Shown here in pieces: positions 63,325 through 64,000 of a stretch of DNA of 64,000 nucleotides. Source of the DNA: Polycladomyces abyssicola (lineage in GTDB: Bacteria; Bacillota; Bacilli; Thermoactinomycetales; JIR-001). The stretch's first letter is position 1; each line of letters begins with the position of its first letter. The position numbers and the translations under genes were made by a program. The notes beneath the pieces were generated by a model, which saw only the letters and a program-made list of their open reading frames with translations, searched no databases and was not told the origin of the DNA. Where the stretch lies: assembly GCF_018326425.1 (NCBI RefSeq), contig NZ_AP024601.1, forward strand, positions 3,133,231 to 3,197,230. Reading direction: 5' to 3'.

Positions 63325-63352
63325 GAAAAAAGGCCACGCTGGGACGGTGGCC
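63325..63352 (-). terminator. Terminator/attenuator between rpmH and rnpA
   Basis: GGCCAC and GTGGCC pair around a 9-base loop and are followed by six or more T on the minus strand. Confidence 0.8.
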
Positions 63353-63487
63353 TTACGCAGACAGTACTTTTCTGCCTTTGCGACGGCGATTGCGCAGCAC
63401 TTTGCGGCCGTTTTTCGTGCTCATGCGCTTGCGGAAGCCGTGCACGTTTTTCCGTTTGCGTTTGCTCGGTTGATAGGTCCGTTTCAT
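63353..63487 (-). CDS. rpmH: Ribosomal protein L34
   Basis: The 44-residue basic protein starts [22 protein letters not shown], the L34 signature. ATG 63487; the frame is open upstream, but this start fits the family. Confidence 0.97.
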   Translation of the reverse strand: MKRTYQPSKRKRKNVHGFRKRMSTKNGRKVLRNRRRKGRKVLSA

Positions 63488-63688
63488 GACATTCCCCCGA
63501 TAATGCTGACACTGCGAAACCAATCTCACAGTGCCCGGTGGCGCTCCGATCGCCACCCAAAACCGGGTTTCCTCCCTTCCTCTATATTCTTTCCACAAAT
63601 GTGGATGTGATTTTCCGACGACATTCTTTCTCATTATAGCTAGATGGGTAAAAGATTGTCAAGGAATCCAAGGGCCGACACCCCCTTG

Positions 63689-63994
63689 TTATTCACATGT
63701 GGACAACTTCCTATGAACACCGATCCTCCGTTGTGGATAATTCGTCATTCACCGATGTGAAGTTATCCACCGTTCACCCCTGGGTTATCCACAAATCCAC
63801 TCCTGTGGATAACTGTTGTCCACATCCCTGTGGATTGTGGATATCTCTTCTCCACTCCATTGTCATTACTGGGATCTTTTGATATCATATTGATGTTTTC
63901 CACAGTGGATAACTCCTGCTCTCACTCCTTTTATCCACAAGTTGTGGATAACTATGTGGGTGTTTATCCACAGGTGTGGAAAAAGTTATCCACA
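63689..63994. other. oriC: oriC DnaA-box cluster (upstream of dnaA)
   Basis: At least ten DnaA-box-like 9-mers lie in 306 bases: TTATTCACA (63689), TGTGGATAA (63732, 63804, 63943), TTATCCACC (63763), TTATCCACA (63785, 63931, 63964, 63986) and variants at 63816, 63829, 63836 and 63904. An AT-rich patch (TTTTGATATCATATTGATG) lies near 63880. This is the rpmH-dnaA intergenic part of the chromosomal origin; dnaA itself and possibly a second box cluster lie beyond the window. Confidence 0.95.
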
Positions 63995-64000
63995 GGTTGT

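Overview
The window looks like the origin-proximal chromosome of a moderately G+C-rich, endospore-forming member of the Bacillales. Thermoactinomycetaceae is my inference, from gene order and small lineage-type proteins rather than from any search. The right end is the oriC side: rpmH, rnpA, yidD, yidC (spoIIIJ), jag, mnmE, mnmG and rsmG run leftward, and the last ~310 bases are packed with DnaA boxes, so dnaA should begin just past base 64000. Spore formation is suggested by YyaC, a YheC/YheD-type ATP-grasp protein, SpoIIIJ/Jag and a PbpG-like penicillin-binding protein next to speE-speB.

Region by region. 1-8.6 kb holds a truncated ROK repressor, a small unknown gene, a CidA/CidB-type (LrgAB) pair, the glycolate oxidase pair glcD-glcF, a lipoprotein, a VOC protein and an EamA transporter. 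8.7-20 kb holds an oligopeptide-binding lipoprotein, the argS-DUF1934 and speE-speB blocks, pbpG, ywhD and a large membrane GGDEF-like/histidine-kinase fusion. 20-25.4 kb holds the MurNAc PTS permease and etherase (murP-murQ), a putative RHH DNA-binding protein, a YheC/D protein and a secreted HExxH peptidase. 25.4-33.8 kb is the walRKHIJ-htrC block followed by a CxxH/CxxC protein and rlmH, with a compact array of five DnaA boxes between htrC and the CxxH/CxxC gene. 33.8-43.3 kb is the replication/translation block purA, dnaB, rplI, gdpP, yybS, mazG-like, rpsR, ssb, rpsF, ychF and DUF951. 43.9-49 kb holds an unknown membrane protein with a 51-residue partner, ykvI, yyaC, a DUF4446 protein and a class V aminotransferase. 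49-57.5 kb is the segregation region: parB (with an internal parS), parA, noc, a second parS, then a plus-strand island of three genes inserted between noc and rsmG.

The most unusual part is that island (about 52.2-56.7 kb). It carries an actin-like ParM/StbA-family ATPase with its own promoter 49 bp downstream of a parS site, then an array of ~10-bp repeats, then a protein with a GidA-like dinucleotide-binding start and a long low-complexity tail, then a divergent MurF-like ligase, and ends at a perfect Noc-binding site. The low-complexity protein and the putative RHH protein 30 kb away end in the same kind of C-terminal peptide (aromatic/Leu-His-x-Leu-Ile/Val-Asn-x-Leu-Gly). I propose, as inference, a chromosomal actin-type segregation or positioning system with two adaptors that share a filament-binding tail.

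A dispersed palindromic repeat family has at least five copies here, all between genes, and two of them lie around the island. Most genes on the minus strand are co-directional with replication from oriC. The wal block, murPQ, the actin-like island and a few others run head-on. No tRNA, rRNA, CRISPR array or intact insertion sequence was seen.
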